From positions 1-64,000 of the forward strand of contig NZ_JACSWC010000387.1 of the NCBI RefSeq assembly GCF_016888165.1: 64,000 nucleotides of DNA. The letters are read 5' to 3'. The stretch's first letter is position 1. Each line of letters begins with the position of its first letter. A program made the translations under genes and the position numbers. Below, piece after piece: positions 17,406 to 26,544 of this stretch. Under the pieces are notes generated by a model, which saw nothing but the letters and a program-made list of their open reading frames with translations, was not told the DNA's origin and made no database searches. The stretch comes from Halomicronema sp. CCY15110. GTDB taxonomy: Bacteria > Cyanobacteriota > Cyanobacteriia > Phormidesmidales > Phormidesmidaceae.

Positions 17406-18935
17406 TTATTGCATGCGATCGATGGTGCGGTATTGAATGGCTTCCGCCACATGTTGGGCTTGCAGGCTGTCCGCATTGCCAAGATCGGCGATGGTGCGAG
17501 CGACTTTGAGAATGCGATCGGTGGCTCGCGCGGAGAGACCCAGCTTGCGCACGGCATTTTCCAGCAGACCCTGGGTGGTGGCGTCGAGGGGGCACCAGTG
17601 GCGCAGATGGCGGCTCTGCATATCCGCATTGCACTGCAGCGCCGTTTCCGATTGGAATCGGGTGTGGGCGCGATCGCGGGCCTGCTCCACCCGGACTCGT
17701 ACCGGTTCCGACGCTTCCCCTTCACTGATGCGCGTCATTTCCTCCGGTTTCAGCCGTCCCACTACCACCTGCAAATCAATGCGATCCATCAGCGGCCCTG
17801 ACAATCGCGCCCAGTATTGCTCCCGGCTGCGAGGACTACAGGTGCAGGGCTGCACCGGGTCGCCATAATAACCACAGGGGCAGGGGTTGGTGCTGGAAAT
17901 CAGCGTGAATTGGGCCGGAAACTCGACCGACTGGCGGGTGCGAGTGATGGTGACAAAGCCGTCTTCGAGGGGCTGCCGCAGAAATTCCAGCACGTCGCGC
18001 TTAAACTCGGTCATTTCGTCGAGGAAAAGTACGCCGCGATGAGCCAGGGAAATCTCCCCCGGTTTGGGGAAACTGCCACCCCCCACCAGCGACGGCCCCG
18101 AGGCCGAGTGGTGCGGACTGCGAAACGGGCGACTGGTGACTAAGCTCCCCTTTTCTTTCAGCAGCCCCGCGACGGAATGGATCTGGGTCACTTCCAGCGC
18201 CTCTTCAAAGGAGAGGGGCGGCAAAATGCTCGGCAGACGACGGGCCAGCATGGTTTTACCACTGCCTGGAGGGCCGACGAAGATCAAATTGTGGCCCCCC
18301 GCAGCGGCGATTTCGAGGGCGCGACGGGCTTGGGCTTGGCCTTTCACATCCCGCAAGTCGAGCTGATTTTTGTGGGCATGGGCGAGTTCGGCTGGGCCAT
18401 CGATTTGGAAAGGCATGTGCTGATCGGGATGGTTCAAAAAGTCGGCCATCTCGGTTAAATGTTTGAAGCCATAGACTTCCAGGCCGGGAACGACAGCGGC
18501 CTCGCGGGCATTATCCGCCGGTACCACGACCCCTTTGATGCCCAGAGATTTCGCCGCCGCAGCGATCGCCAATACCCCGGCCACGGGCCGCAAGGTGCCA
18601 TCCAGCGACAACTCGCCCATAAAGAGAAAATCATCCAGCAGGTCAGGCTTAACCTGCTCAGTCGCCGCGAGCACTCCGACGCTGATGGGCAAATCAAAGC
18701 TAGGCCCTTCTTTGCGCAGATCTGCCGGGGTCAGGTTAATCACAATTTTCCGCATGGGAAACGGAAACCCCGAATTCTTGAGGGCGGCCCGGCACCGTTC
18801 CCGCGATTCCTGTACCGCAGTGTCGGGTAATCCCACCACCACCATCGTGGGCAAGCCCCCCGACAAATCGACCTCGACCCCGACTTTGATCGCATCGATG
18901 CCGACGATCGCTGCACTCCAAATTCTCGATAGCAT
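17406..18935 (-). CDS. comM: YifB/ComM family Mg-chelatase-like AAA+ ATPase
   Basis: About 509 residues from the ATG at 18935, which gives the family start MLSRIWSAAIVGI. The N-terminal third is the Lon-protease-like S5 fold (EVDLSGGLPTMVVVGLPD), followed by the AAA+ core with Walker A FVGPPGSGKTMLARRLP, Walker B GVLFLDEMTEF and a cysteine cluster NPCPCGYYGDP...CTCSP. A C-terminal Mg-chelatase domain ends the protein. ComM is a branch-migration helicase in natural transformation in some bacteria; in cyanobacteria the role is inferred. The preceding in-frame ATG at 18950 would add five residues. Confidence 0.93.
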   Translation of the reverse strand: MLSRIWSAAIVGIDAIKVGVEVDLSGGLPTMVVVGLPDTAVQESRERCRAALKNSGFPFPMRKIVINLTPADLRKEGPSFDLPISVGVLAATEQVKPDLLDDFLFMGELSLDGTLRPVAGVLAIAAAAKSLGIKGVVVPADNAREAAVVPGLEVYGFKHLTEMADFLNHPDQHMPFQIDGPAELAHAHKNQLDLRDVKGQAQARRALEIAAAGGHNLIFVGPPGSGKTMLARRLPSILPPLSFEEALEVTQIHSVAGLLKEKGSLVTSRPFRSPHHSASGPSLVGGGSFPKPGEISLAHRGVLFLDEMTEFKRDVLEFLRQPLEDGFVTITRTRQSVEFPAQFTLISSTNPCPCGYYGDPVQPCTCSPRSREQYWARLSGPLMDRIDLQVVVGRLKPEEMTRISEGEASEPVRVRVEQARDRAHTRFQSETALQCNADMQSRHLRHWCPLDATTQGLLENAVRKLGLSARATDRILKVARTIADLGNADSLQAQHVAEAIQYRTIDRMQ

Positions 18936-19060
18936 GACACCCTGACCCATGGTGATAGTGGGTTTAGGGTGCCCAATTCACAGCTGGCAGTGCAAATTTT
19001 TAGGCGCTCGGTTTACATCCACAGCAATTTAAGTCGCCGACAAATGGTATTCAACTAAAA

Positions 19061-19132
19061 CTGGGGTGCTAGGATTCGAACCTAGGAATGGCGGGACCAA
19101 AACCCGCTGCCTTACCACTTGGCCACACCCCA
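19061..19132 (-). tRNA. trnQ-UUG: tRNA-Gln (anticodon UUG)
   Basis: A 72-nt cloverleaf read on the minus strand. The acceptor pairs TGGGGTG (19126-19132) with CACCCCA (19062-19068), with a G discriminator at 19061. The D-arm contains AAGTGGTAAGGC, the anticodon loop TTTTGGT centres on TTG, and the T-arm is TAGGTTCGAATCCTA. CCA is not encoded. This tRNA would be charged through the GatCAB route, whose subunit A is encoded at 8090-9544. Confidence 0.97.
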
Positions 19133-19238
19133 TCAAGTAGGCTTAAATAATCTAGCAGTTTTTAACCCCTCTCTGTCAAGCAATTTTGCGCGATCGCGCC
19201 ATTTTTTTGTGAAACCATGGCGACATCAGGCGAATGAC

Positions 19239-20159
19239 CTATTTCAGCGCGGAGTCGTGCACGGGCGACGAAACCGGTGCGACTGTGACCAAGGCTTGAA
19301 TGGCCTGGGTCAACGCCTCTGGTTGCTCCACCATCGCCATGTGACCACAATCCGGCAAAACCTTCACATTGCCCTCAACCTCCTCAAACAAGGGATGAAA
19401 GCTAGCCAAATGGTTCACATACTTGACTTCCATCACCGTGTCGTTGGCTCCGGCAATAAAGTAGGCGGGTTGTTGGAGGTTGGCCACGACCTGCGGTAAC
19501 CGATGTACTTCAGCCTCGGTGGTCGATTCCAGCAGCACGCCCGTGGCCGCCGCAGCCTGCGCCGCGAGTAAGTCAGCGACCCGCTGTTGGCCCCAAGCCA
19601 GTGCCAGCGGTTGCTGCACCATCATGCGGCTAAAGGCCCAATTCACCAGAGGCACATGCCGTAACCACGGCGGCCGCCAACGGACAATTTGTTGGCCCGC
19701 CTGACGAAATTTGGCAAACTCATCGGGCAGGTACACGCCGCCGCCCGCATTCACGCAAATGACGCCTTGAATTTGCTGCGGCCATAATTTGGCAGCCCAC
19801 AGAGCAATGCTGCCCCCCAAAGAGTGACCCACCAGCCAAACTGGAGACTTAATGTCTAGTTGGCTCAGTAGCTCGCCCAGGTCTGCGGCATAGGCTTCTA
19901 AGCTGTAGGGATGTGGAGATTGGTGCGGGGCGTGACTGGCAGGGTACGATCGCGCTGCGAGGGCTTGATTAGAGTTGCCAAAGCCCCGAAGGTCATAACT
20001 CAAACATTGAAAGTCTGCCGCCAGTGGCTCGATGACTGGTTGCCAGTAGCATTGGCTCAAGAGCCAGCCATGAATAAACACTAGCGTCGCTGATGGCGGG
20101 TTTGCCGGTGCCGTTAGGCGGTAAGCATGGGGGACACCAAAGACATTCGCATAAGTCAT
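19239..20159 (-). CDS. Alpha/beta hydrolase
   Basis: 306 residues from the ATG at 20159 (20207 would add 16). Motifs are VFIHGWLLSQCYWQP (oxyanion loop), YDLRGFGNSNQA, nucleophile elbow WLVGHSLGGSIALWAA, an acidic AGANDTVMEV and the histidine of CGHMAMVEQPEAL. No signal peptide is visible. It is a generic family member; haloperoxidase, esterase or epoxide hydrolase roles cannot be separated by sequence. It ends upstream of the tRNA-Gln gene and follows the ACT-domain gene by about 60 bp on the same strand, so the two may be one unit. Confidence 0.9.
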   Translation of the reverse strand: MTYANVFGVPHAYRLTAPANPPSATLVFIHGWLLSQCYWQPVIEPLAADFQCLSYDLRGFGNSNQALAARSYPASHAPHQSPHPYSLEAYAADLGELLSQLDIKSPVWLVGHSLGGSIALWAAKLWPQQIQGVICVNAGGGVYLPDEFAKFRQAGQQIVRWRPPWLRHVPLVNWAFSRMMVQQPLALAWGQQRVADLLAAQAAAATGVLLESTTEAEVHRLPQVVANLQQPAYFIAGANDTVMEVKYVNHLASFHPLFEEVEGNVKVLPDCGHMAMVEQPEALTQAIQALVTVAPVSSPVHDSALK

Positions 20160-20216
20160 AAATCCATCATATCCTGACGGCGAAGTCAGTGGTGGAGCGA
20201 TCGCCAACCGTCAGCA

Positions 20217-20942
20217 TCAGCTGGTACCAGCTAACAGACGATATCGCACACCCTCCGCAATCTTGTGCCCCAGATACTCAGGAATCAGGCTCTCATTCGG
20301 CCCCAGCAAGTACAAAATTAATCGGGTGCGGCCCCGCCACACCAGCAAATTGGCGTTGACGACCAGCAAATCTTCCTGCCAGATGGCGTACATCACTTTG
20401 TAAAACAGCCCCGGCTGGTTGTCGGCCTCAATCAGAATGGCGGGTAAATGAAAGACCGGATCCACATAGAATTCCGTTTCGACTTGTTCTAACCCTTGAT
20501 CCAGATTGAACTCGACCGTTAACATTTCTTCCACTTCAAAATGCCCCGCCAGCGCCTCTCGGACAGCCCGACAGACGTTATCAGCTGTTTTTGTCGGTAA
20601 GGCTTTGCCCCCTCGCGACACCACCAGCTTGATAAAGACCAACATGGGCGGATAAATCTGCCCGTACAGGCTGAGGTTGTGGATCGTCAAGCCGTAAGCG
20701 GCCAGCACGCCAAAGATGTCGCTGAGCAAAAACGATTGGTTGCGATAGGCAAAATGCAAAGCACTGCGATGGCCTTCGGGTTTGAGTTCGATGACGGCTT
20801 TGCGGGTTTTGTAAAGCTGATACGCCAAGCGCAAATTCTGAAGCTGAATTTCGCTGCTGACAAACTGTTCATAGAACTGCGGAAAAGCGCGATTAAATCG
20901 CTTCAGCAACTCTACAGTAGATGGTTTTAAACCAGCAGCCAT
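20217..20942 (-). CDS. Tandem ACT-domain protein
   Basis: 241 residues with two ACT-type ferredoxin-like domains. The first is at about 60-110 ([25 protein letters not shown]) and the second at about 165-230 ([21 protein letters not shown]). The N-terminus is helical. ACT domains bind small ligands, usually amino acids; this arrangement resembles the regulatory end of GlnD but without a nucleotidyltransferase. It is conserved across cyanobacteria as far as I know and is probably a sensor for nitrogen or amino-acid status, which is inference. It starts a probable two-gene unit with the alpha/beta hydrolase. Confidence 0.88.
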   Translation of the reverse strand: MAAGLKPSTVELLKRFNRAFPQFYEQFVSSEIQLQNLRLAYQLYKTRKAVIELKPEGHRSALHFAYRNQSFLLSDIFGVLAAYGLTIHNLSLYGQIYPPMLVFIKLVVSRGGKALPTKTADNVCRAVREALAGHFEVEEMLTVEFNLDQGLEQVETEFYVDPVFHLPAILIEADNQPGLFYKVMYAIWQEDLLVVNANLLVWRGRTRLILYLLGPNESLIPEYLGHKIAEGVRYRLLAGTS

Positions 20943-21218
20943 AACCGGGGAACACTCAATTACCTGGGGTCAAGTCAAACTTTCGAGACAAACCCTGACC
21001 GCCCAATTACACAGGCGTGTCCATATCTTATCCCTGCGACTGGTGTTCAGCCTGTGGTTCTGCCCCGACTTATCGTCAAGCTGCCCCCGGTATCGAGAGC
21101 AACAAGCAGACTGGCGATCGCAACTTTGTTTTTTCGTGACCAATGGGAGACAAGGTTAAGCAGATATATTAGTCTAGTAGACTGTCACTGTCTCCTATTA
21201 TTTACTGTCCAAACCTGT

Positions 21219-21743
21219 ATGGGTTTCTGGAAAAACTTATTTACTGGTGCTGAGACCGACACGCCCCCCCGGGATAAGGATTTATCAGCGAAAACTCTGA
21301 CCGAGGTCTCCAGTCAAGATCGCGGTGCACAAATTGTCTTTAGCACTGAGCGCGACATTGACCTCTATGAGCTGGAGGAACTGTGCGATGCCGTGGGATG
21401 GGCCAGACGACCGATTCGCAAGGTGCGCAAAGCGATCGAACACAGCTTCCTCGTCGTCACCATGTGGGAAGTGCAGGGTAATCGGCGGCGCTTGATCGGG
21501 TTTGCGCGGGCGACTTCTGATCATGCCTTTAACGCCACCATTTGGGATGTGGTGGTGCATCCCGACTATCAAGGCAAGGGGTTCGGCAAAACGTTGATGA
21601 AGCAGCTCATCAAAAAGCTGCGAAGCGAAGACATTAGCAACGTCACTCTGTTTGCTGACCCGCATGTCGTGGACTTTTATCGCAATTTAGGGTTTATGCC
21701 GGATCCGGAAGGCATCAAGGGCATGTTCTGGTATCCCGATTAG
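21219..21743 (+). CDS. ycf52: GNAT N-acetyltransferase, Ycf52-like
   Basis: 174 residues from the ATG at 21219 (MGFWKNLF). The acetyl-CoA binding motif is [20 protein letters not shown], with the flanking strand TIWDVVV and the C-terminal FYRNLGFMP. It matches the GNAT group encoded in red-algal plastids as ycf52 and related to the plant plastid GNAT/NSI acetyltransferases, which modify proteins and influence photosynthetic state transitions in plants. The substrate in cyanobacteria is not established. A longer frame from 21054 has poor composition and is rejected. Confidence 0.9.
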   Translation: MGFWKNLFTGAETDTPPRDKDLSAKTLTEVSSQDRGAQIVFSTERDIDLYELEELCDAVGWARRPIRKVRKAIEHSFLVVTMWEVQGNRRRLIGFARATSDHAFNATIWDVVVHPDYQGKGFGKTLMKQLIKKLRSEDISNVTLFADPHVVDFYRNLGFMPDPEGIKGMFWYPD

Positions 21744-21833
21744 CGTGACGATACCCCGAGCCGGATCAGAGCCGAGGTGCAGAACGCGATCGCGCTATTG
21801 CCAATGATGTAAAGGGGGCGATCACCAGCGACC

Positions 21834-21928
21834 AGGGGACGGTGCCCTCGGATTAATCCTGGCTATCGCGACGGTGCCCTCGGATTAATCCTGGCTATCG
21901 CGACTGAACTAACAGGGAATCGTCCCCT
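21834..21928. repeat. Palindrome pair flanking two perfect 32-bp tandem copies
   Basis: AGGGGACGGTGCCCT (21834-21848) and AGGGAATCGTCCCCT (21914-21928) flank two identical 32-bp units at 21839-21870 and 21871-21902, each containing CGGATTAATCCTGG, itself partly palindromic. The locus is about 90 bp past the acetyltransferase stop. It belongs to the dispersed family and shows recent duplication inside the element. Confidence 0.9.
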
Positions 21929-22059
21929 GTGGCTGCCTGATTTGCTCAGCTTTCGTGGTGGGGCAAATGATGCGGCGCTTGGCGAAACGGCTGAGTATGC
22001 GACAAAATCAGCGTTATTCCGAAGACGCACTAGAATAGAACCCAGTAATTTCGTCATGT

Positions 22060-24771
22060 GTGCCTAGTCCAGTGCTTAATCTGGCAACGCTGTTTCCGTT
22101 TCAACTTGACTCCTTCCAAACAGACGCCATCCAAGCGCTGGATGAGGGCCAATCGGTCGTGGTCTGTGCGCCCACTGGCTCCGGCAAGACCTTGGTGGGG
22201 GAATATGCCATTTATCGCGCCCTCGATCGCGGCAAGCGAGTTTTTTACACCACGCCGCTGAAAGCCCTGTCCAATCAGAAACTGCGGGACTTTCGGGAAC
22301 AGTTTGGCGTTGACAATGTCGGCTTGCTGACCGGGGATATTGCCATTAACCGCGATGCCGCGGTCGTGGTGATGACGACGGAAGTGTTTCGCAACATGCT
22401 CTACGGCACGCGCATCGGGGAGGTGGGCACCTCCCTGGTGGATGTGGAAGCGGTGGTGCTGGATGAGTGTCACTACATGAATGATCGCCAGCGCGGCACG
22501 GTATGGGAAGAGTCCATCATTTACTGTCCGCCTGAACTCCAAATCCTCGCGTTATCGGCCACGGTGGAAAATGGCGGTCAACTAACGGACTGGCTGAGTC
22601 AGGTGCATGGTCCCACCCAGTTAATCTATTCCGACTTTCGGCCCGTCCCGCTGCACTTCCATTACTGCCACAGCAAGGGCTTATTCCCCCTGCTGAATGA
22701 CCAGCAATCGGGCATTAATCCCCGGTTAAAGCAGCGCCGCAAGAAAGATCCCCAACAGCGTGGCAAGAAAGACGCCCTGGCGATTCCTTATGTGGTCGGG
22801 CAACTGCATCAGCGCGAGATGTTACCGGCGATTTACTTCATTTTTAGTCGGCGGGGGTGCGATCGCGCGGTCACGGCCATGGGCAACGTGTCACTGGTGA
22901 ATGAGGCCGAAGCCGCCCAACTGAAGCTCAAAATTGACGAATTTCTGGCGTGGAATCCCGATGCGGGGCGCGCAGGACAAGTGGAACCGCTGTATCGCGG
23001 CATTGCGGCCCACCACGCAGGAATTTTGCCCGCTTGGAAAGGACTGGTGGAAGAACTGTTTCAGGCTGGCTTGATCAAAGTCGTATTCGCCACCGAAACG
23101 CTGGCCGCAGGGATCAACATGCCCGCCCGCACTACGGTGGTTTCCAGTCTGTCCAAACGTACCGATAGCGGTCATCGCCTGTTGATGGCGTCGGAATTTC
23201 TCCAGATGTCGGGGCGGGCGGGCCGCCGGGGCATGGACGAATTGGGCCATGTCGTCACAGTGGAAACGCCGTTTGAGGGAGCGCGGGAGGCGGCGTATTT
23301 AGCGACGGTTGGTCCCGATCCTCTGGTGAGCCAATTCACCCCCAGCTACGGCATGGTGCTCAATCTCCTGCAACGCCACACCCTCAAAGAAGCTCGCACC
23401 CTGGTCGAGCGGAGCTTTGGGCAGTATTTAGCGAATGTGCAACTCGCGCCCCAGCAGCAGGCGATCGCCGATCTCAAGGATGAGATTGACCAGGTGCGCG
23501 CCCAGGTCGAAGCCTTTGATGAGGAAGTGTTTGCCGACTTTGAAAAGCTGCGGGAACGATTGCGGGAAGAAAAACGTCTGCTGAAAATTTTGCAACAGCA
23601 AGCCGCCGAAGTCTTAAAAGGCGACATGGGGCCAGCCCTGGCGTTTGCCGTGGCGGGCACAACGATTTCGCTCAAGGGTAAGCACATTCCGGTGGCGACG
23701 CCCCTCCCAGCGGTGATTGTGACGAAAGTGCCGGGTTCCGGTCAGTTTCCCTACCTGATTTGCCTGAGCCAAGATAATCAGTGGTTTGTCGTCACCACCA
23801 GCGATGTGGTCGGCCTCCATGCGGAATACACCCGCGTCGCCGCCGTGGATGATTTGGAACCGCCTGCTGGATTGCCCCACAAACCCGGTGCCCACTATCC
23901 AGGCGATGCCCACACGGCGACGATCGCCTGCCAGGTGCCCCAGCCCCCGCCATTGGAAGAAATTGCGCCAGAAGTCAAAGAACAACTGGCCCGCACCCAT
24001 GCCGTTGAAGAGAGCATGGCCACCCATCCAGCTCGCGCCTACGGCAATCCGAAAAAGACGCTCAAGCAATATCGCCGCATCCAGCGCTTAGAAACGGAGT
24101 TGCGCGATCGCCAGCAGGCTTTGGCGCGATCGAGCGATCGCTACTGGCAAGAATTTGTCAGCATCATGGCAGTGTTAGAAGAATTTGGCTGTTTAGCCGC
24201 CAGTCAACCCACCCCCCTGGGAGAAACCGCCGCTGCCATTCGCGGCGACAACGAACTCTGGCTGGGGTTGGCCCTGGACTCGGGCAAATTTGACGACCTC
24301 ACCCCCCCTCAACTAGCCTCGGCCTGTGCCGCCCTCGTCACTGAGAGTGCCCGGCCCGATACTTGGGTGGACTACGATCATTCCACCCCCGTTGACAATG
24401 CGCTCAGCGGCTTACGCCAACTCCGTCGCGAAATTTTTCAACAGCAGCGCCGCCATGACGTTATGTTTCCCCTCTGGCTGGAATATGACCTAATTGGCCT
24501 GGTGGAACGCTGGGTGGAATTTGGCGAAAAGGCCGACTTACCTATCCCTGAGGGCTTTGAAGAGACCCGCGAGCCGGGGGGCGATCGCAGCGACTGGACG
24601 GAACTCTGTGACCGCACCAGTTTGGACGAAGGCGATATTGTGCGCGTGTTGCGCCGCACCCTCGATTTTCTCTCCCAAATTCCCCATGTGCCGCACATTT
24701 CGAATACGCTGCGCACCAGCGCCCGCCAAGCCTGCGACTGGATGAACCGCTTCCCGGTCAACGAAACTTAG
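22060..24771 (+). CDS. Ski2-like DExH-box RNA helicase
   Basis: 903 residues from a GTG start at 22060. Motifs run in superfamily 2 order: Q-like FQLDSFQTDAIQAL, Walker A APTGSGKTLVGEYA, Ia TPLKALSNQK, II VVLDECHYMND (a DECH box), III LALSATVEN, IV-V FATETLAAGINMPARTTV, VI QMSGRAGRRGMD. The C-terminal half contains a helical DSHCT-type region. Relatives are Mtr4/Ski2 RNA helicases and plant ISE2-like plastid proteins, acting in RNA processing and decay. It would be cytoplasmic. Length fits the cyanobacterial family. A shared hairpin separates it from acsF. Confidence 0.94.
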   Translation: MPSPVLNLATLFPFQLDSFQTDAIQALDEGQSVVVCAPTGSGKTLVGEYAIYRALDRGKRVFYTTPLKALSNQKLRDFREQFGVDNVGLLTGDIAINRDAAVVVMTTEVFRNMLYGTRIGEVGTSLVDVEAVVLDECHYMNDRQRGTVWEESIIYCPPELQILALSATVENGGQLTDWLSQVHGPTQLIYSDFRPVPLHFHYCHSKGLFPLLNDQQSGINPRLKQRRKKDPQQRGKKDALAIPYVVGQLHQREMLPAIYFIFSRRGCDRAVTAMGNVSLVNEAEAAQLKLKIDEFLAWNPDAGRAGQVEPLYRGIAAHHAGILPAWKGLVEELFQAGLIKVVFATETLAAGINMPARTTVVSSLSKRTDSGHRLLMASEFLQMSGRAGRRGMDELGHVVTVETPFEGAREAAYLATVGPDPLVSQFTPSYGMVLNLLQRHTLKEARTLVERSFGQYLANVQLAPQQQAIADLKDEIDQVRAQVEAFDEEVFADFEKLRERLREEKRLLKILQQQAAEVLKGDMGPALAFAVAGTTISLKGKHIPVATPLPAVIVTKVPGSGQFPYLICLSQDNQWFVVTTSDVVGLHAEYTRVAAVDDLEPPAGLPHKPGAHYPGDAHTATIACQVPQPPPLEEIAPEVKEQLARTHAVEESMATHPARAYGNPKKTLKQYRRIQRLETELRDRQQALARSSDRYWQEFVSIMAVLEEFGCLAASQPTPLGETAAAIRGDNELWLGLALDSGKFDDLTPPQLASACAALVTESARPDTWVDYDHSTPVDNALSGLRQLRREIFQQQRRHDVMFPLWLEYDLIGLVERWVEFGEKADLPIPEGFEETREPGGDRSDWTELCDRTSLDEGDIVRVLRRTLDFLSQIPHVPHISNTLRTSARQACDWMNRFPVNET

Positions 24772-24798
24772 TTCCAGGTTGAGTCATCCTGTCTGACG

Positions 24799-24845
24799 CT
24801 GCACCAAAAGCCCTGGGATGGTTCCGCCTAGGGCTTTTGGTGCAG
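24799..24845. terminator. Bidirectional hairpin between the helicase gene and acsF
   Basis: A perfect 16-bp inverted repeat (24799-24814 with 24830-24845) around a 15-bp loop lies between two convergent genes. There is no long T-run on either side, so it may slow or block both polymerases by structure alone. Confidence 0.75.
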
Positions 24846-24887
24846 ATATTCAGCTCCCCGTTGAGATTCATCTCAGAACTGAGGCTC

Positions 24888-25946
24888 TTAACAGACCTGG
24901 CCCCGTAAGGATTCTGTATCAATGGGTTTCATCATAAATAGGCACAACAGGTCGCCTGCCGTGCCCGCAATGTGGGGCAGCTTACGGAGAAACTTGAGGG
25001 GCTTGGGCTGGTGGCTTGCCGCGATCGCCTGCAATTTCACGTTGCGTGCCACACAGCGATCCAGCCGCTTAAAGAAGTCCGGATGATCAATATTCAGCAT
25101 GATGGGAAACGCCCGCGCCGCCGTCAAGTTAGTCTGCCGCACCACCTCCTCATCGAAAGCGGTGGCGTCCAGCCCCAGCATTTCGTAAAACTGACTGCGC
25201 TCATGCACCGTCAATGAGTGGGTCGCAAACACCGACAGCAGAAAGAACCGGCTCCAGAAACGAGCTTTCCAGCCTTGCCACATATGGGGCTGCGATCGCA
25301 GTAGCGCCTTAAAAATATCGCCGTGACGATTTTCGTCCTGACACCAGCTCTCAAAATAGTTGAACAGCGGGTAAAACTTATTTTCGGGCTGCTGTTCTAA
25401 ATGATGGAAGATGAGGATATAACGCCAATAGCCGATTTTTTCCGAGAGATAGACCGCATAAATCACCCACTCCACGGGAAAAAACGTGTAAGTGCGATTC
25501 TTGGTTAGCTTCGCGAGATCAAGGGAAATATTGAAATCAGCCATCGCTTTATTGATGAAGCCCGCGTGCCGCGCCTCGTCTCGCGCCATCAGGTGAAAGA
25601 TTTCTGCCAGCAGGGGATTGCGGCCTTTCAGCTTGCGCGACAGTTCTTTGAATAGCAAAAAGCCGGAAAACTCCGACACGCAAGACCGCTCTAAATAATC
25701 GATAAAGGCGCGCCGTTCCTCCCCTTGAATGTGGTCCCAAGCCTGCTCAAAGTCTTCATTGCGCACGAAGTGATGCCGGTTATAGTCCGCCCGCATCTCG
25801 GCCACCATGGCTTGCAAGTCGGCCTCGCCCTCCGACAGATCCATCTGGGCCGCTTTTTCAAAATCGGTGGTGTAAAACCGGGGAGTGAGTAAGTTTTCTT
25901 CGACGGCAGTTTTAATGCTGGGTGAATTAGGAACAGTGCTGACCAT
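24888..25946 (-). CDS. acsF: Mg-protoporphyrin IX monomethyl ester oxidative cyclase (aerobic)
   Basis: 352 residues from the ATG at 25946, typical for AcsF/CHL27. It is a ferritin-like di-iron enzyme; the two iron-binding motifs are visible as ARDEARHAGF and CQDENRHGDIF. It closes the isocyclic ring of chlorophyll precursors with O2, at the membrane. The N-terminus (MVSTVPNSPSIKTAVEENL) is standard. An upstream start at 25970 would add eight residues. In the genus-level picture there may be a second, low-oxygen paralogue (chlA(II)), but none lies in this window. Confidence 0.97.
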   Translation of the reverse strand: MVSTVPNSPSIKTAVEENLLTPRFYTTDFEKAAQMDLSEGEADLQAMVAEMRADYNRHHFVRNEDFEQAWDHIQGEERRAFIDYLERSCVSEFSGFLLFKELSRKLKGRNPLLAEIFHLMARDEARHAGFINKAMADFNISLDLAKLTKNRTYTFFPVEWVIYAVYLSEKIGYWRYILIFHHLEQQPENKFYPLFNYFESWCQDENRHGDIFKALLRSQPHMWQGWKARFWSRFFLLSVFATHSLTVHERSQFYEMLGLDATAFDEEVVRQTNLTAARAFPIMLNIDHPDFFKRLDRCVARNVKLQAIAASHQPKPLKFLRKLPHIAGTAGDLLCLFMMKPIDTESLRGQVC

Positions 25947-26544
25947 AGTTTTCTGGATAAACCGGGGCAAAGTGTGGGTCTATCGTATCGATAGACTGCA
26001 ATCACGGTATCAGGAAGTGTGGCGGCGATCGCCGCCGCCCTCAGTAGCTGTTACAAACCGTCAAACACCGCGACAGTAATTACTTCAGCGTTTCTAAGTG
26101 ACGCGCAGTAAAAAAATGGACATAGCGACTTTTGTGTGCCCATACCGTAAATCCTGAGCGTTACGGCAGGCAAACGGTGGTAACAGCCCTCTGGGGGAAT
26201 AGGCAGCCACCTCTCCTGTCGGATTGCCGATGCCCCCGGCGCGCGATCGCGGCAGAAAATCTCATCCATGCATTTTGCCTGCATATATATAGATGTGTGA
26301 TGGCTGTCATTTTGAACCGATATCGGCGAAGCGGATGCTGCTGAGAGACCGACTTGCCTGAGCGTTACCCCGCTGGCAACTTCCCAGTGTGGTGGCAATA
26401 CTCGGAGGACCTCATTTCACCAGGGGGGCTGAGCCCCTCGAATATTGGCAGCAAGCTTGTCCGGCGTATCGATCAGCCAGCTCTTCAGAGACAACTCAGG
26501 TTTGCCCGGTACTATTAAATAGACTGTCGCAGCGAGAAATAGCC
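25947..26544. other. 598-bp divergent intergenic region
   Basis: This lies between acsF and gshA and should hold both promoters. A 16-bp GC palindrome centred on HIP1 is at 26021-26036. A run of alternating T and A is at about 26283-26291. An open frame continues from 26389 into gshA, but its composition before 26545 is not convincing. No other gene is supported. Confidence 0.5.

Noticed and set aside
26389-26544. N-terminal extension of GshA
   Set aside because: The 52 extra residues do not look like the family, while the GTG at 26545 gives the standard start.
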